Source of the DNA: Oxalobacteraceae sp. CFBP 8761
GTDB lineage: Bacteria; Pseudomonadota; Gammaproteobacteria; Burkholderiales; Burkholderiaceae_D
Length of the DNA stretch: 64,000 nucleotides
Direction: 5' to 3'
Assembly: GCA_014841595.1 (NCBI GenBank)
Contig: JACYUE010000003.1
Span: 186,001 to 250,000, forward strand
The notes under the pieces were generated by a model. That model ran no database searches. It saw nothing but the letters and a program-made list of their open reading frames with translations, and was not told the DNA's origin. Each line of letters begins with the position of its first letter. Positions within the stretch are counted from its first letter, which is position 1. Shown one piece after another: positions 54,324-63,639 of the stretch. A program made the translations under genes and the position numbers.

Positions 54324-56342
54324 ATGCGCATCCTGTTTGCCTCACTTGCTTTGCTCGTGCCGCCTGCCTGCGTCGCTGCGGCCACGCCCGCCGTTCCACC
54401 TGTCGTTATTCCCGTCGCCGTGCAGCCTGCCAGCGCGACCGAAACACCGGCTGCGCAGGCGGCCCAGCTGTTCGAGCGCGACTGGCATTGGCAACTGCGC
54501 CGAGCGCCCGAACGCGCCACGGCCCTGGGCGAGCAGCGCTACAACGCTTATCTGACCGACACCTCGCTCGCCGCGCGCGCGCAGGCGATCGAACACGAGC
54601 GCGCCATGCTGGCCGCGGCGCGCGCGATCGACCGCAGTACACTTTCGCTTCAAGACCAGCTGTCGCTCGACCTGTTCAGCGCCGACAAGCAGCGCGTGCT
54701 GGCGGGCGCTGCCCTGACGCCGTTCGATCCGCAACCGCTGACCGCCTACGACGGCCTGCACGTGCAACTGCCGCGCCTGGTGGCGCAGATGCCGTTCATG
54801 ACCGACGCCGATTACCAAACGTATCTGGCGCGCCTGCAGGCGCTGCCGGCCCACGTCGATGGCCTGATCGAGCAGCTGCGCGCCGGCCGCCAGGCCGGCT
54901 GGACCACGCCGAAGGCGGCGCTGGCGCCGGTACCGGACGCCTTGCGCGTGCTGCGCGAAGGCCTGCAGGACGGCCCGCTGGGCGCGCCGTTCAAGCGCAT
55001 CCCTGCATCGATCGCGCCCGAAACGCGCGAGGCATTGCGCGCTGCCGGCGCGGCCGCGCTGGCCAATACCGTCGCGCCCAGCCTGCGCACGCTCGAAACG
55101 TTCCTGCGCCAGGATTATCTGCCGGGCGCGCGCGCAACGATCGGCGCGAGCCAGCAAGCCGGCGGCGCCGACTGGTACGCCCAGCTGGTGCGCACCAGCA
55201 CCAGTACGGCGCTCACGCCGGCCCAGGTGCATGCGCTGGGCTTGCAGGAAGTCGCGCGCCTGCGCGCCGCGATCGAGGCCGTGATTCCGCGTACCGGTTT
55301 TCGCGGTGGTTTTGCGGAATTCATCGTGTTCGCGCGGAGCGACCGGCGCCTGTATTTCACGGACCCAAACGCCCTGCTCGACCGCTACCGGCGCACGCTG
55401 GCGCTGGCCCAGGCGCGTCTGGGCCGCGTGGTCAGCAGCGTGCCGGCGGCCGGCATCGTCGTCAAACCGATGAGCGCCAACAGCAGCGGCCAGCCGGCTG
55501 CGTACTACGAGGCTGGCAGCGCGCAGCGCAGCGCCGCGCTGGTGGTCGACAATGTGCGGCTGGACGCGCGGCCGATGTGGCAGGTCGACACCATCGCGCT
55601 GCACGAAGCGGTGCCCGGCCACCACCTGCAGGTAGCACGCGCGCAGGAACTCGCGCTGCCGGCGTTTCGCCGTCATGGCTGGTACGACGCGTTCGGCGAA
55701 GGCTGGGCCACCTACGCCGAAGGCCTGGGGCCGGAGCTCGGCCTGTTCAAGGACCCGTTCTCGCTGTTCGGGCACCTGAACGAAGAGATGTTCCGCGCTG
55801 CGCGGCTGGTGGTCGACACTGGCATCCACACGCTTGGCTGGTCGCGCCAGCAGGCGATCGATTACCTGACCGCGAATACGGCCAATCCGCCGGCGGACAA
55901 CGAGGCCGAGGTCGATCGCTACATCGCCCGCCCGGCGCAGGCACTGAGCTACAAGATCGGCCAGCTGCGCATCCTCGCGCTGCGCAACAAGGCGCGCGCG
56001 GCCCTGGGCGCCAGGTTCGATGCGCGGCGTTTCCATGATGCGGTGCTGGGCAACGGCGCGCTGCCTTTGAGAGAACTGGAACGCCAGGTCGACCGCTGGA
56101 TCGCGGCCCCGGACACGCCGGTCTCGGCGCCCACGCTGGAAGTCGCGCCGGACGACACGTTCAATGCCGAATTCGAATCGGTTGTCCCGGTGCCTGAACC
56201 GGTGTTCGAATTCGACTTCACGTTCGACGGCGAAGTCCCGCCCGGTCTTGAACCCGGCCCGGCGCCCGATTTCGTACCGCCTGCCAGACCCGCCCCGCCG
56301 CCCGCCGCGCCGTCGTACCGGGCACCGCCCTGGCGCGAATGA
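54324..56342 (+). CDS. DUF885 family metallopeptidase-like protein, secreted
   Basis: 672 residues from the ATG at 54324, with GGAG six bases upstream. Signal peptide ILFASLALLVPPACVAAA. DUF885 core with zinc-site motif HEAVPGHHLQ (about residue 430), AFGEGWATYAEGLG and AQALSYKIGQL. An odd tail of about 65 residues rich in Pro and Glu (VPEPVFEFDF, ARPAPPPAAP) follows the last family helix, perhaps a flexible surface linker. DUF885 members are predicted peptidases; the substrate is unknown. Confidence 0.85.
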   Translation: MRILFASLALLVPPACVAAATPAVPPVVIPVAVQPASATETPAAQAAQLFERDWHWQLRRAPERATALGEQRYNAYLTDTSLAARAQAIEHERAMLAAARAIDRSTLSLQDQLSLDLFSADKQRVLAGAALTPFDPQPLTAYDGLHVQLPRLVAQMPFMTDADYQTYLARLQALPAHVDGLIEQLRAGRQAGWTTPKAALAPVPDALRVLREGLQDGPLGAPFKRIPASIAPETREALRAAGAAALANTVAPSLRTLETFLRQDYLPGARATIGASQQAGGADWYAQLVRTSTSTALTPAQVHALGLQEVARLRAAIEAVIPRTGFRGGFAEFIVFARSDRRLYFTDPNALLDRYRRTLALAQARLGRVVSSVPAAGIVVKPMSANSSGQPAAYYEAGSAQRSAALVVDNVRLDARPMWQVDTIALHEAVPGHHLQVARAQELALPAFRRHGWYDAFGEGWATYAEGLGPELGLFKDPFSLFGHLNEEMFRAARLVVDTGIHTLGWSRQQAIDYLTANTANPPADNEAEVDRYIARPAQALSYKIGQLRILALRNKARAALGARFDARRFHDAVLGNGALPLRELERQVDRWIAAPDTPVSAPTLEVAPDDTFNAEFESVVPVPEPVFEFDFTFDGEVPPGLEPGPAPDFVPPARPAPPPAAPSYRAPPWRE

Positions 56343-56420
56343 TGAGAGCCCGAACGTGGAGTCCGATTTTCGGTTAATCTCTGCACCAACCGAAACAGGC
56401 AGTATAAGAAAGGAAACACC

Positions 56421-58016
56421 GTGTCGAACCAATTCAACCGCCGTCTGGCCCTGCTGGGCGACGACGAACACCGCGCCTTGCTGGGCCAGGGCCTGCGCGG
56501 CATCGAGCGCGAAACGCTGCGCGTGGATGCTGCCGGCCAGCTCGCGCGCACCCCGCATCCCCCTGCCCTCGGTTCGGCACTGACGCACCCCAGCATCACC
56601 ACCGACTACGCCGAGGCGCTGATGGAGTTCATCACCCCGGTCGAGCACGATATCTCGCTGGCGCTGCACCGCCTCGATGCGATCCACCGCCATGCGTACA
56701 CCAAGCTGGGCAACGAAATGCTGTGGGGTATGTCGATGCCGGGCGAATTGCCGCCCGAAGAAGACATCGAGATCGCCTACTACGGCACCTCGAATATCGG
56801 CCAGCTCAAGCACGTGTACCGGCGCGGCCTGGCGCTGCGCTATGGCAAGGCGATGCAGTGCATCGCGGGCATTCACTACAATTACTCGCTGCCGGAAAAG
56901 CTGTGGCAAGTGTTCGCCCAGGACGAAGGCATCGTCGAAGAACGCCGTCACGCGCTGCGCGACTTCCAGTCCGAAAGCTATATCGCGATGGTGCGCAACT
57001 TCCGCCGCTATTCGTGGCTGCTGATGTATCTGTTCGGCGCCACGCCGGCCTTGACCACGAGCTTCCTGCGCGGCCGTCCGCACGCGCTCGAGACGCTGTC
57101 CGATGACACGCTGTACCTGCCATACGCGACCAGCCTGCGCATGAGCGACCTCGGTTACCAGAACGATGCGCAGTCGGGCCTGCGCCCGCACGAGAACAGC
57201 CTGGAAAGCTACGTCACCAGCCTGATGGACGCGGTCAATCGCCCGTATCCGCCGTACCAGGAGCTGGGCACCAAGAAAGACGGCGAGTGGATCCAGCTGT
57301 CGACCAACGTGCTGCAGATCGAGAACGAGTACTACTCGACGATTCGCCCCAAGCGCGTGATCCGCACCGGGGAGCGTCCGGTGCAGGCGCTGTGCAACCG
57401 CGGCGTGCAGTACATCGAGGTGCGCTGCATGGACGTCGATCCATACGAGCCGGTCGGCATCTCGCTCGAGACGGGCCGCTTCCTGGACGCGTTCCTGCTG
57501 TTCTGCGCCCTCGAAGAAAGCCCTTTGATCAGCGACCATGACAGCGCCATGCACGCCCGCAATTTCGCGCGCACGGTCAAGGAAGGCCGCCGGCCGGGCC
57601 TGACGCTCACGCGCGACGGCCTGGAAGTGCCGCTTGCGACCTGGGCGCTCGAGCTGATCGAGCGCATCCGGCCCGTGGCGGCATTGCTGGACGACGGGCA
57701 CAACGAGGGCGACGTGCACACCGCCTCACTTGGCCGTCAGAAAGCCAAGATCGAAGATCCTGCGCAGACGCCATCGGCACGCGTGCTCGACGAGATCCGC
57801 GCGCTCGGCTCGGCCGCGGCATTCGGCCTGCAACAAAGCACGCTGCACGCAGCATCGTTCCGCGACAGCCCCTTGATGCCGGCCGAAGAAATGCTGTTCG
57901 ATGAGATAGCTGCCGTCTCGATCGCCGACCAGATGATCATCGAGCAAACCGATACCGGCAACTTCGACGCCTTCGTCGCGGCGTACAACAGCAGTACACT
58001 GTGCGGCAATAACTGA
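56421..58016 (+). CDS. gshA: Glutamate-cysteine ligase (proteobacterial type)
   Basis: 531 residues from a GTG with AAGGAA upstream. Begins [20 protein letters not shown](E)RETLR, with the glutamate-binding region [15 protein letters not shown] and MLWGMSMP; later [13 protein letters not shown] and [16 protein letters not shown]. First step of glutathione synthesis. No gshB is nearby. Of the E. coli-like GshA class. Confidence 0.95.
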   Translation: MSNQFNRRLALLGDDEHRALLGQGLRGIERETLRVDAAGQLARTPHPPALGSALTHPSITTDYAEALMEFITPVEHDISLALHRLDAIHRHAYTKLGNEMLWGMSMPGELPPEEDIEIAYYGTSNIGQLKHVYRRGLALRYGKAMQCIAGIHYNYSLPEKLWQVFAQDEGIVEERRHALRDFQSESYIAMVRNFRRYSWLLMYLFGATPALTTSFLRGRPHALETLSDDTLYLPYATSLRMSDLGYQNDAQSGLRPHENSLESYVTSLMDAVNRPYPPYQELGTKKDGEWIQLSTNVLQIENEYYSTIRPKRVIRTGERPVQALCNRGVQYIEVRCMDVDPYEPVGISLETGRFLDAFLLFCALEESPLISDHDSAMHARNFARTVKEGRRPGLTLTRDGLEVPLATWALELIERIRPVAALLDDGHNEGDVHTASLGRQKAKIEDPAQTPSARVLDEIRALGSAAAFGLQQSTLHAASFRDSPLMPAEEMLFDEIAAVSIADQMIIEQTDTGNFDAFVAAYNSSTLCGNN

Positions 58017-58059
58017 GGCTGCAGCGCCCGCCTCACCTGCACCAACGCACGAGGACCAC

Positions 58060-59106
58060 TTGCTCACGTTTTATAACGAACACCATGCCCAGCATGAGGG
58101 CCGCGCCGCAATCGGGCGCGGCGAGCTGGCGCCGTGTTCCGAAAAACCCGAGCGTGTGGCGATGGTGTTGAAAGAGTGCGAGCGGCGCGGCCTGGGCGCC
58201 ATCGTCACGCCGCACGGCGTGCCCCTGATGACGCTCGAGCGCGTGCACAGCCCGCGCTACCTGCACTTCCTGCGCACGGCCTGGAGCGAGTGGCTGGCAC
58301 TCGATCCGGCCAACGCCGGCAAGGATGCCTTTCCGGCCGTGTGGCCCGTGCGCACGCTGCGCAGCGACATCGAACCCGAGAACTTCTGCGCCCGCCTGGG
58401 CCTGTACTCGATGGATTGCAGCACGCCGCTCACCGCCGGCACCTGGATCGCGGCCAAGACGGGCGCCGACTGCGCCGTCAATGCCGCCCACGCCTTGCAG
58501 CGCGGCGAGCGCGGCACTTTTGCGCTGACGCGCCCGCCCGGTCACCACGCGGGCAGCGATTTCTTCGGCGGTTCGTGCTTTCTGAATAACGCGGCGCTGG
58601 CAGCCCAGCATCTGCTGGACGACGGGCGCGAGCGCATCGCCATCCTCGACCTCGATTACCACCACGGCAACGGCACCCAGAGCATCTTCTATGGCCGCAG
58701 CGACGTGCTGTTCATTTCGATCCACGCCGATCCGCGCGTCGCGTACCCGTTCTACCTGGGCCACGCCGACGAAACCGGCAGCGGCGCAGGGCTCGGCCAC
58801 ACGATGAACCTGCCGCTCGCACCGGGCAGCAGCAGCGCCACCTGGTTCGCGGCGCTCGAAACGGCGTGCGTGAAGATCGCGATGACACGTCCGCAGGCGC
58901 TCGTGGTCTCGCTGGGCGTCAACACCTTCGCCCATGGCAACGACCCGCGCTTTTATCTGCAGGGCGGCGACTTCCTGCGCATCGGCGAGCGCATTGCGCA
59001 CCTGGGGTTGCCGACCGTGTTCATTTTCGAAGGCGGCGCCATCAGCCCGGAGCTGGGCATCCATACCGTCAACGTGCTCGAAGGCTTCGAGACCGCGGCC
59101 GAATAG
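58060..59106 (+). CDS. Histone-deacetylase/acetylpolyamine amidohydrolase family protein with altered active site
   Basis: 348 residues from a TTG with GAGGA upstream. Family motifs: PPGHHAGSDFFGG, ILDLDYHHGNGTQ, SIHADPRVAYPF and GLGHTMNLPL. Two catalytic residues differ from acetylpolyamine amidohydrolases: the zinc-ligand Asp of SLGVDTF is Asn288 (SLGVNTF), and the catalytic Tyr of EGGY is Ala327 (EGGA). Zinc binding and turnover may be impaired. It may be a divergent enzyme or a pseudoenzyme. It lies between gshA and elaA, probably in one transcript. Confidence 0.85.
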   Translation: MLTFYNEHHAQHEGRAAIGRGELAPCSEKPERVAMVLKECERRGLGAIVTPHGVPLMTLERVHSPRYLHFLRTAWSEWLALDPANAGKDAFPAVWPVRTLRSDIEPENFCARLGLYSMDCSTPLTAGTWIAAKTGADCAVNAAHALQRGERGTFALTRPPGHHAGSDFFGGSCFLNNAALAAQHLLDDGRERIAILDLDYHHGNGTQSIFYGRSDVLFISIHADPRVAYPFYLGHADETGSGAGLGHTMNLPLAPGSSSATWFAALETACVKIAMTRPQALVVSLGVNTFAHGNDPRFYLQGGDFLRIGERIAHLGLPTVFIFEGGAISPELGIHTVNVLEGFETAAE

Positions 59107-59146
59107 CGCGCTCCCGCCCCATTTTTTCATTCACCTGTATCTGCCC

Positions 59147-59614
59147 ATGACCTCCCCCAGCACCATCGACTGGCACTTCTCCCGCTTCGCCGACCTGACC
59201 CCGTTCGACCTGTATGACGTGCTGGCCGCGCGCCAGAACGTCTTCATTCTGGAGCAGACGTGCCTGTACCCGGATATCGACGGTTATGACCTCGAGGCGC
59301 ATCACCTGCTCGGCTGGCACGACGTGGACGGCAAGCGCCAGCTGGCCGCCTACCTGCGCGTGCTGGCGCCGGGCGCGAAGTACGACGAGATGTCGATTGG
59401 CCGCGTCATCACCACGCCGGCCGCGCGTGGCAGCGGCGCCGGCCGCGCGCTGCTCGGCCAGGGCATCGCGCATGCCGAAGCGCTGCACCCCGGCCACCGC
59501 ATCCGCATCGGCGCCCAGCAATACCTGGAGCGCTTCTATGCGAGCTTCGGCTTCCAGACGGTGTCGGCGCCGTACGACGAAGACGGCATCATGCATATCG
59601 ACATGCTGCGTTAA
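59147..59614 (+). CDS. elaA: ElaA-family GNAT N-acetyltransferase
   Basis: 155 residues from the ATG at 59147. Starts IDWHFSRFADLTPFDLYDVLAARQNVF, then EQTCLYPDIDG (typical of ElaA), ITTPAARGSGAGRAL with the acetyl-CoA loop, and a C-terminal AQQYLERFYASFGF. ElaA proteins are small GNAT enzymes of unknown substrate. Confidence 0.85.
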   Translation: MTSPSTIDWHFSRFADLTPFDLYDVLAARQNVFILEQTCLYPDIDGYDLEAHHLLGWHDVDGKRQLAAYLRVLAPGAKYDEMSIGRVITTPAARGSGAGRALLGQGIAHAEALHPGHRIRIGAQQYLERFYASFGFQTVSAPYDEDGIMHIDMLR

Positions 59615-59629
59615 GCGCTTTTATACGTG

Positions 59630-59833
59630 TCAGGATGCAGCCACCCGGCCGGCGCCGAGCAGGATGACCGCGCCGGCCAGCAGCAGCCAGGCGGGTGGTT
59701 CATGCTCCGCAACCGGGTTGGCGGTGGCAACGACACACTCGGGATCGACCACGCCCGGCGTCGGTGCCGCAGCCCTTGATGGGCCGAGGATAAAAAACAA
59801 TACCGCACCGAAGATCGGCAGGAAGTGGGGCAT
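59630..59833 (-). CDS. Very small PEP-CTERM-like secreted protein
   Basis: 67 residues from the ATG at 59833; upstream codons of the frame are unlikely to be translated. Signal peptide FLPIFGAVLFFILGPSRAAA (residues 4-23), a mature region of about 20 residues, then EHEPPAWLLLAGAVILLGAGR: EPP at 45-47, a membrane helix at 48-62 and Arg63, the layout of the exosortase sorting tail (PEP motif-helix-basic end), though PEP reads EPP and only one Arg is present. A tiny exosortase substrate, or a chance signal-plus-anchor peptide. The Shine-Dalgarno is weak. Confidence 0.5.
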   Translation of the reverse strand: MPHFLPIFGAVLFFILGPSRAAAPTPGVVDPECVVATANPVAEHEPPAWLLLAGAVILLGAGRVAAS

Positions 59834-59983
59834 GGCGGTCTCGCAGCAATAAAGTCCCGAGCATCGCCGATGGGTCAACGCCGACCCGTGCGCCGGATCA
59901 TCCGTGCGCACCGCCTCTGGCCTGCACGCCACACACACGACGACTGCGGCTTGGCCAGTCGACAAACCACCAACGTTGCGGCG

Positions 59984-60013
59984 AAAAAAAAAGCCAGAGC
60001 ACGCGGCTCTGGC
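59984..60013 (-). terminator. Terminator of the FKBP lipoprotein gene
   Basis: On the minus strand GCCAGAGC (60013-60006) pairs with GCTCTGGC (60000-59993), followed by nine T residues. Confidence 0.92.
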
Positions 60014-60038
60014 CATGGCGGCGAGCACCCGTATGGGC

Positions 60039-60470
60039 TTACTCGACCTTGTTCAGGGTCACTTCAAACACCAGGCCCGCATTCGACGGGATCGGTCCGC
60101 GGCCGGCCGCGCCGTAGGCCAGTGCCGCCGGGATCAGGAGCGTACGCTTGCCGCCGACCTTCATGCCCGTCACGCCCTGGTCGAAGCCGGTGATGGTATC
60201 GCGGCTGCCCACGGTGAACGCAAATTCGCTGGCTTCCTGGCGCGTGCCCTTGAAGTCGCTCGCCGTCGCGCTGTACAACCACAGCGTATAGGCAACGGTG
60301 GCGCGCTTGCCGGCGACGGCTTCGGCGCCGGTGCCAACGACGTTGTCGGTCTTGGTCAGGGCAGCAGGGCTGCTCACGGCTGGCTGGGCGGGCGAATCAT
60401 CGCTGCCACCGCCGCAGGCGCTCAGGGCGAGCATGGCGGCAAAGGCGGCGATCAGGGGGAGCTTCATCAT
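60039..60470 (-). CDS. FKBP-type peptidyl-prolyl isomerase, lipoprotein
   Basis: 143 residues; AAGGATG precedes the ATG. Signal and lipobox LSAC near residue 19, followed by a Gly/Ser/Asp-rich spacer. FKBP domain from about residue 45 with SRDTITGFDQGVTGMKVGGK, IPAALAYG and GPIPSNAGLVFEVTL. Periplasm- or outer-membrane-anchored folding catalyst. No operon partner; a strong terminator follows. Confidence 0.92.
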   Translation of the reverse strand: MMKLPLIAAFAAMLALSACGGGSDDSPAQPAVSSPAALTKTDNVVGTGAEAVAGKRATVAYTLWLYSATASDFKGTRQEASEFAFTVGSRDTITGFDQGVTGMKVGGKRTLLIPAALAYGAAGRGPIPSNAGLVFEVTLNKVE

Positions 60471-60607
60471 GGGACATCCTTGACTGAAAAATTACACGAA
60501 GTAGGTACGAAGAACCGGGTATCACGAAACCTCTTACCTTATCGAATCAGCCACATGAAACTGTCCCGACTTTGTCTAAAAATTGTAGTTAAGCAAATTT
60601 CCGCGTA

Positions 60608-62485
60608 TCAAATTTCGATCTGCGTGCCCAGCTCGATCACGCGGTTGGTCCGGATCTGATAGTAGTCGGCCGCGCTGCGGGCGTTGCGCGACATCGCCAC
60701 GTACAGGTGCTCGCGCCATGGCGCCATGCCGCCGCCCGGCGCCGAGATCACGGTCTGGCGCGCGATGAAGAACGACGTTTCCATCATTTCGAATTCCAGG
60801 CCCAGTGCGGCGCTGCGCTGCAGGATGTCCGGAATATCGGCCTCATCCTTGAAGCCGTAATGGATATTGAGCTGGTAGCAGTTGTGGCCCAGATCATTGA
60901 TGACGATCTGTTCGTCCGCCGGCACCCACGGCTCTTCGCGCATGTGCACGGTGAGGAACACGACGCGCTCGTGCAGCACCTTGTTGTGCGACAGGTTGTG
61001 CAGCATCGCGTGCGGCACGCCATCGCTTTCGCCACGCAGGAAGATGGCCGTGCCGGGCACGCGCGTCGGTGGCGCCACGAACAGCGACTCCATGAACGCT
61101 TCCAGTGGAATCGCGTGCTTTTGCAGGTTCGAGAACACCAGTTCGCGGCCCCGTTTCCAGGTCAGCATCAGGGTCAGCAGCACGGCGCCCATCAGCAGCG
61201 GGAACCAGCCGCCGTGGAACAGTTTCGTCGTGGTGGCGGCAAACAGCATGATGTCGATCGTCAGGAAGAAGCCGGTCGCCAGCAAGCACATCCACAGCGG
61301 CAAGTGCCAGCGGTAACGCGTGACGAAGAACGTCAGGATCGTCGTGGCCATCATCGTGGCGGTCACCGCAATGCCGTAGGCGCCGGCCAGCTCGTCGGAT
61401 GAGCCGAAGCCGATCACGGCGATCAGCACTACCACCAGTTGCAGCCAGTTGACGGCCGGGATATAGATCTGGCCGATCTCGCTTTCGGACGTGTGCATGA
61501 TGCGCATGCGCGGCAACAGGCCCAGCGCAATGGCTTGCTTGGTCATCGAATAGGTGCCCGAGATCGTTGCCTGCGAGGCGATCACGGCGGCCATCGTCGA
61601 CAGGATCACCAGTGGAATCACGCTCCACGCGCCGAGCTGGTAATAGAACGGGTTTTCCACTGCAGCCGGCTGCATGATCAACAGGCCGCCCTGGCCCAGG
61701 TAGTTCAGGGTCAGCGCCGGATACGCGATCAGGAACCAGGCCCAGCGGATCGGCTTGGCGCCGAAGTGGCCCATGTCGGCGTACAGCGCCTCGGCGCCAG
61801 TGATGGCCAGCACCACCGCGCCCAGCGCGATAAATGCCAGCATTTTATTTTCCAGCATGAAGCGCAGTGCATGCCACGGATTGAGGGCATTCAGGATCAC
61901 CGGTGCTTCGATGATATTGACGATGCCCATTGCGGCCAGCACCAGGAACCAGACCGCCATCACGGGACCGAAGAAGCGGCCGATGCCGGCTGTGCCATGG
62001 CGCTGCACGCTGTACAGGGCCACCAGCACCACCACCGCCAGCGGCACGACGTATTGCGACATGCCGGGCGCCGCAACCTCGATCCCTTCGATGGCGCCCA
62101 GCACCGAGATCGCTGGCGTAATCACGCTGTCGCCATAGAACATCGTGGCGCCGATGACGCCGATGGCCAGCAGCGGGAAGCTCCATTTGGACGTACGCGG
62201 TATCGAACTGGTGGCCAGCGCCATCAGGGCCATGATGCCGCCCTCGCCGCGATTGTGCGCGCGCAGCACCAGGATCACGTACTTGAGCGAGACAATCAGC
62301 GTCAGGGCCCAGAAAATCAGCGAGATGATGCCGAGGATATTCGGCGTATTGAGCGGCAGGCCGTGGTCTTCGTCGAACACCGCGCGCAGCGTGTACAGAG
62401 GGCTCGTGCCAATGTCGCCATAGACGATCCCGACAGCTGCCAGGGTCAGGGCTGCCAGGCTGCTTTTCTTGTTATCTGAGGTCAA
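60608..62485 (-). CDS. kup: Potassium transporter Kup
   Basis: 625 residues with about 12 membrane helices and a cytoplasmic C-terminal domain. Start LAALTLAAVGIVYGDIGTSPLYTLR, the family signature, then GEGGIMALMALA. Low-affinity potassium uptake coupled to protons. The first codon is a TTG, with no ATG before the first helix. It stands alone, flanked by the FKBP gene and, divergently, rarD. Confidence 0.95.
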   Translation of the reverse strand: MTSDNKKSSLAALTLAAVGIVYGDIGTSPLYTLRAVFDEDHGLPLNTPNILGIISLIFWALTLIVSLKYVILVLRAHNRGEGGIMALMALATSSIPRTSKWSFPLLAIGVIGATMFYGDSVITPAISVLGAIEGIEVAAPGMSQYVVPLAVVVLVALYSVQRHGTAGIGRFFGPVMAVWFLVLAAMGIVNIIEAPVILNALNPWHALRFMLENKMLAFIALGAVVLAITGAEALYADMGHFGAKPIRWAWFLIAYPALTLNYLGQGGLLIMQPAAVENPFYYQLGAWSVIPLVILSTMAAVIASQATISGTYSMTKQAIALGLLPRMRIMHTSESEIGQIYIPAVNWLQLVVVLIAVIGFGSSDELAGAYGIAVTATMMATTILTFFVTRYRWHLPLWMCLLATGFFLTIDIMLFAATTTKLFHGGWFPLLMGAVLLTLMLTWKRGRELVFSNLQKHAIPLEAFMESLFVAPPTRVPGTAIFLRGESDGVPHAMLHNLSHNKVLHERVVFLTVHMREEPWVPADEQIVINDLGHNCYQLNIHYGFKDEADIPDILQRSAALGLEFEMMETSFFIARQTVISAPGGGMAPWREHLYVAMSRNARSAADYYQIRTNRVIELGTQIEI

Positions 62486-62652
62486 GAGTCACCATCGCTG
62501 TAGTATTGGTGCGGCGCACCAAAAAATGAAGTGGTTGGAATTGCAAGAAGATTCGGTTGTGCATCATACACCTGTGTAAAACTGGTGGCACGCCAGCAGC
62601 GTGCCAGGTATTCAGTGATAATGTCGGCCCTGCAACCTCGCCCCTCCTCTCC

Positions 62653-63534
62653 ATGCGTTCCGGCATTATTTACGCGGCCCTGGCCTTCTTCTGCTGGGGC
62701 CTGTTCCCCATTTATTTCCATGCCCTGGGCGAGGTGCCGCCGCTGCAGATCCTGGCGCACCGCATGCTGTGGTCACTCGCTTTTCTCCTGATCCTGCTGT
62801 TGCTGCGGCGCGACTGGAAGTGGCTGCAGGTCGTGCGCCAGCCGCGCGTGTTCTTCAGTTTCGTGCTGTCCGCCCTACTGCTCAGCGCCAATTGGCTCGT
62901 GTATATCTGGTCGGTGATGAACCACCATGTGATCGAGGCCAGCCTCGGCTATTTCATCAATCCCCTGGTCAATATCGTGCTGGGTTATCTGATCCTGAAG
63001 GAACGCATGCGCCCGCTGCAGTGGGCTGCCATCGGCGTGGCCGCGCTGGGCGTGGCCTGGCTGACCTGGCAGGCCGGCACGGTACCGTGGATCGCGCTGT
63101 TCCTGGCGCTGTCGTTCGGCGGCTATGGCTTGCTGCGCAAGACGGCTGCGCTCGGTCCGCTCGAGGGATTGTCGTTCGAAACCATCGTGCTGTTTCCACT
63201 GGCGGCCGGCTACGTGATCTGGCTGACGGTGCACGGCCAGAACGTGTTCATCAATACGGCATCGGACACCACGCGCTGGCTGTTGATCATGGCCGGCCCG
63301 CTCACCGCGATCCCGCTGCTGCTGTTTGCCACCGGCGCGCGCAAGATCCCGCTGTCGATCCTGGGCCTGTTGCAATACCTGTCGCCGACGCTGCAATTTC
63401 TGCTCGGCGTGTGGTTGTTCAAAGAAGCATTCTCGGCCGATCGCCTCGTCGGCTTCGTGCTGATCTGGAGCGCGCTGGCGCTGTTCGCCGGAGAAGGATT
63501 GCTGCGCCGGCAGCCCGCTGCCGCCAAGGCTTGA
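62653..63534 (+). CDS. rarD: RarD-type EamA transporter
   Basis: 293 residues from the ATG at 62653. About ten membrane helices. Start RSGIIYAALAFFCWGLFPIYF and AHRMLWSLAFLLILLLLRRDW are typical of RarD (chloramphenicol-sensitive protein family). Substrate not established. Divergent from kup. Confidence 0.9.
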   Translation: MRSGIIYAALAFFCWGLFPIYFHALGEVPPLQILAHRMLWSLAFLLILLLLRRDWKWLQVVRQPRVFFSFVLSALLLSANWLVYIWSVMNHHVIEASLGYFINPLVNIVLGYLILKERMRPLQWAAIGVAALGVAWLTWQAGTVPWIALFLALSFGGYGLLRKTAALGPLEGLSFETIVLFPLAAGYVIWLTVHGQNVFINTASDTTRWLLIMAGPLTAIPLLLFATGARKIPLSILGLLQYLSPTLQFLLGVWLFKEAFSADRLVGFVLIWSALALFAGEGLLRRQPAAAKA

Positions 63535-63639
63535 AGGGGCGTATCTGGGGCCCATGCGGGGCAGATTCGCCAAGAAATCCTGTGTTGGCTGCGGGTTCTG
63601 TCGTATCCTGTGCACCTCGAACAACACCAGAGTACAAGC

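Noticed and set aside
54342..57719. 1125-codon open frame on the minus strand
   Set aside because: It lies antisense to the DUF885 gene and gshA, both of which have clear family motifs. The frame is the GC-rich mirror of real genes and its translation is low-complexity His/Arg/Gln-rich.
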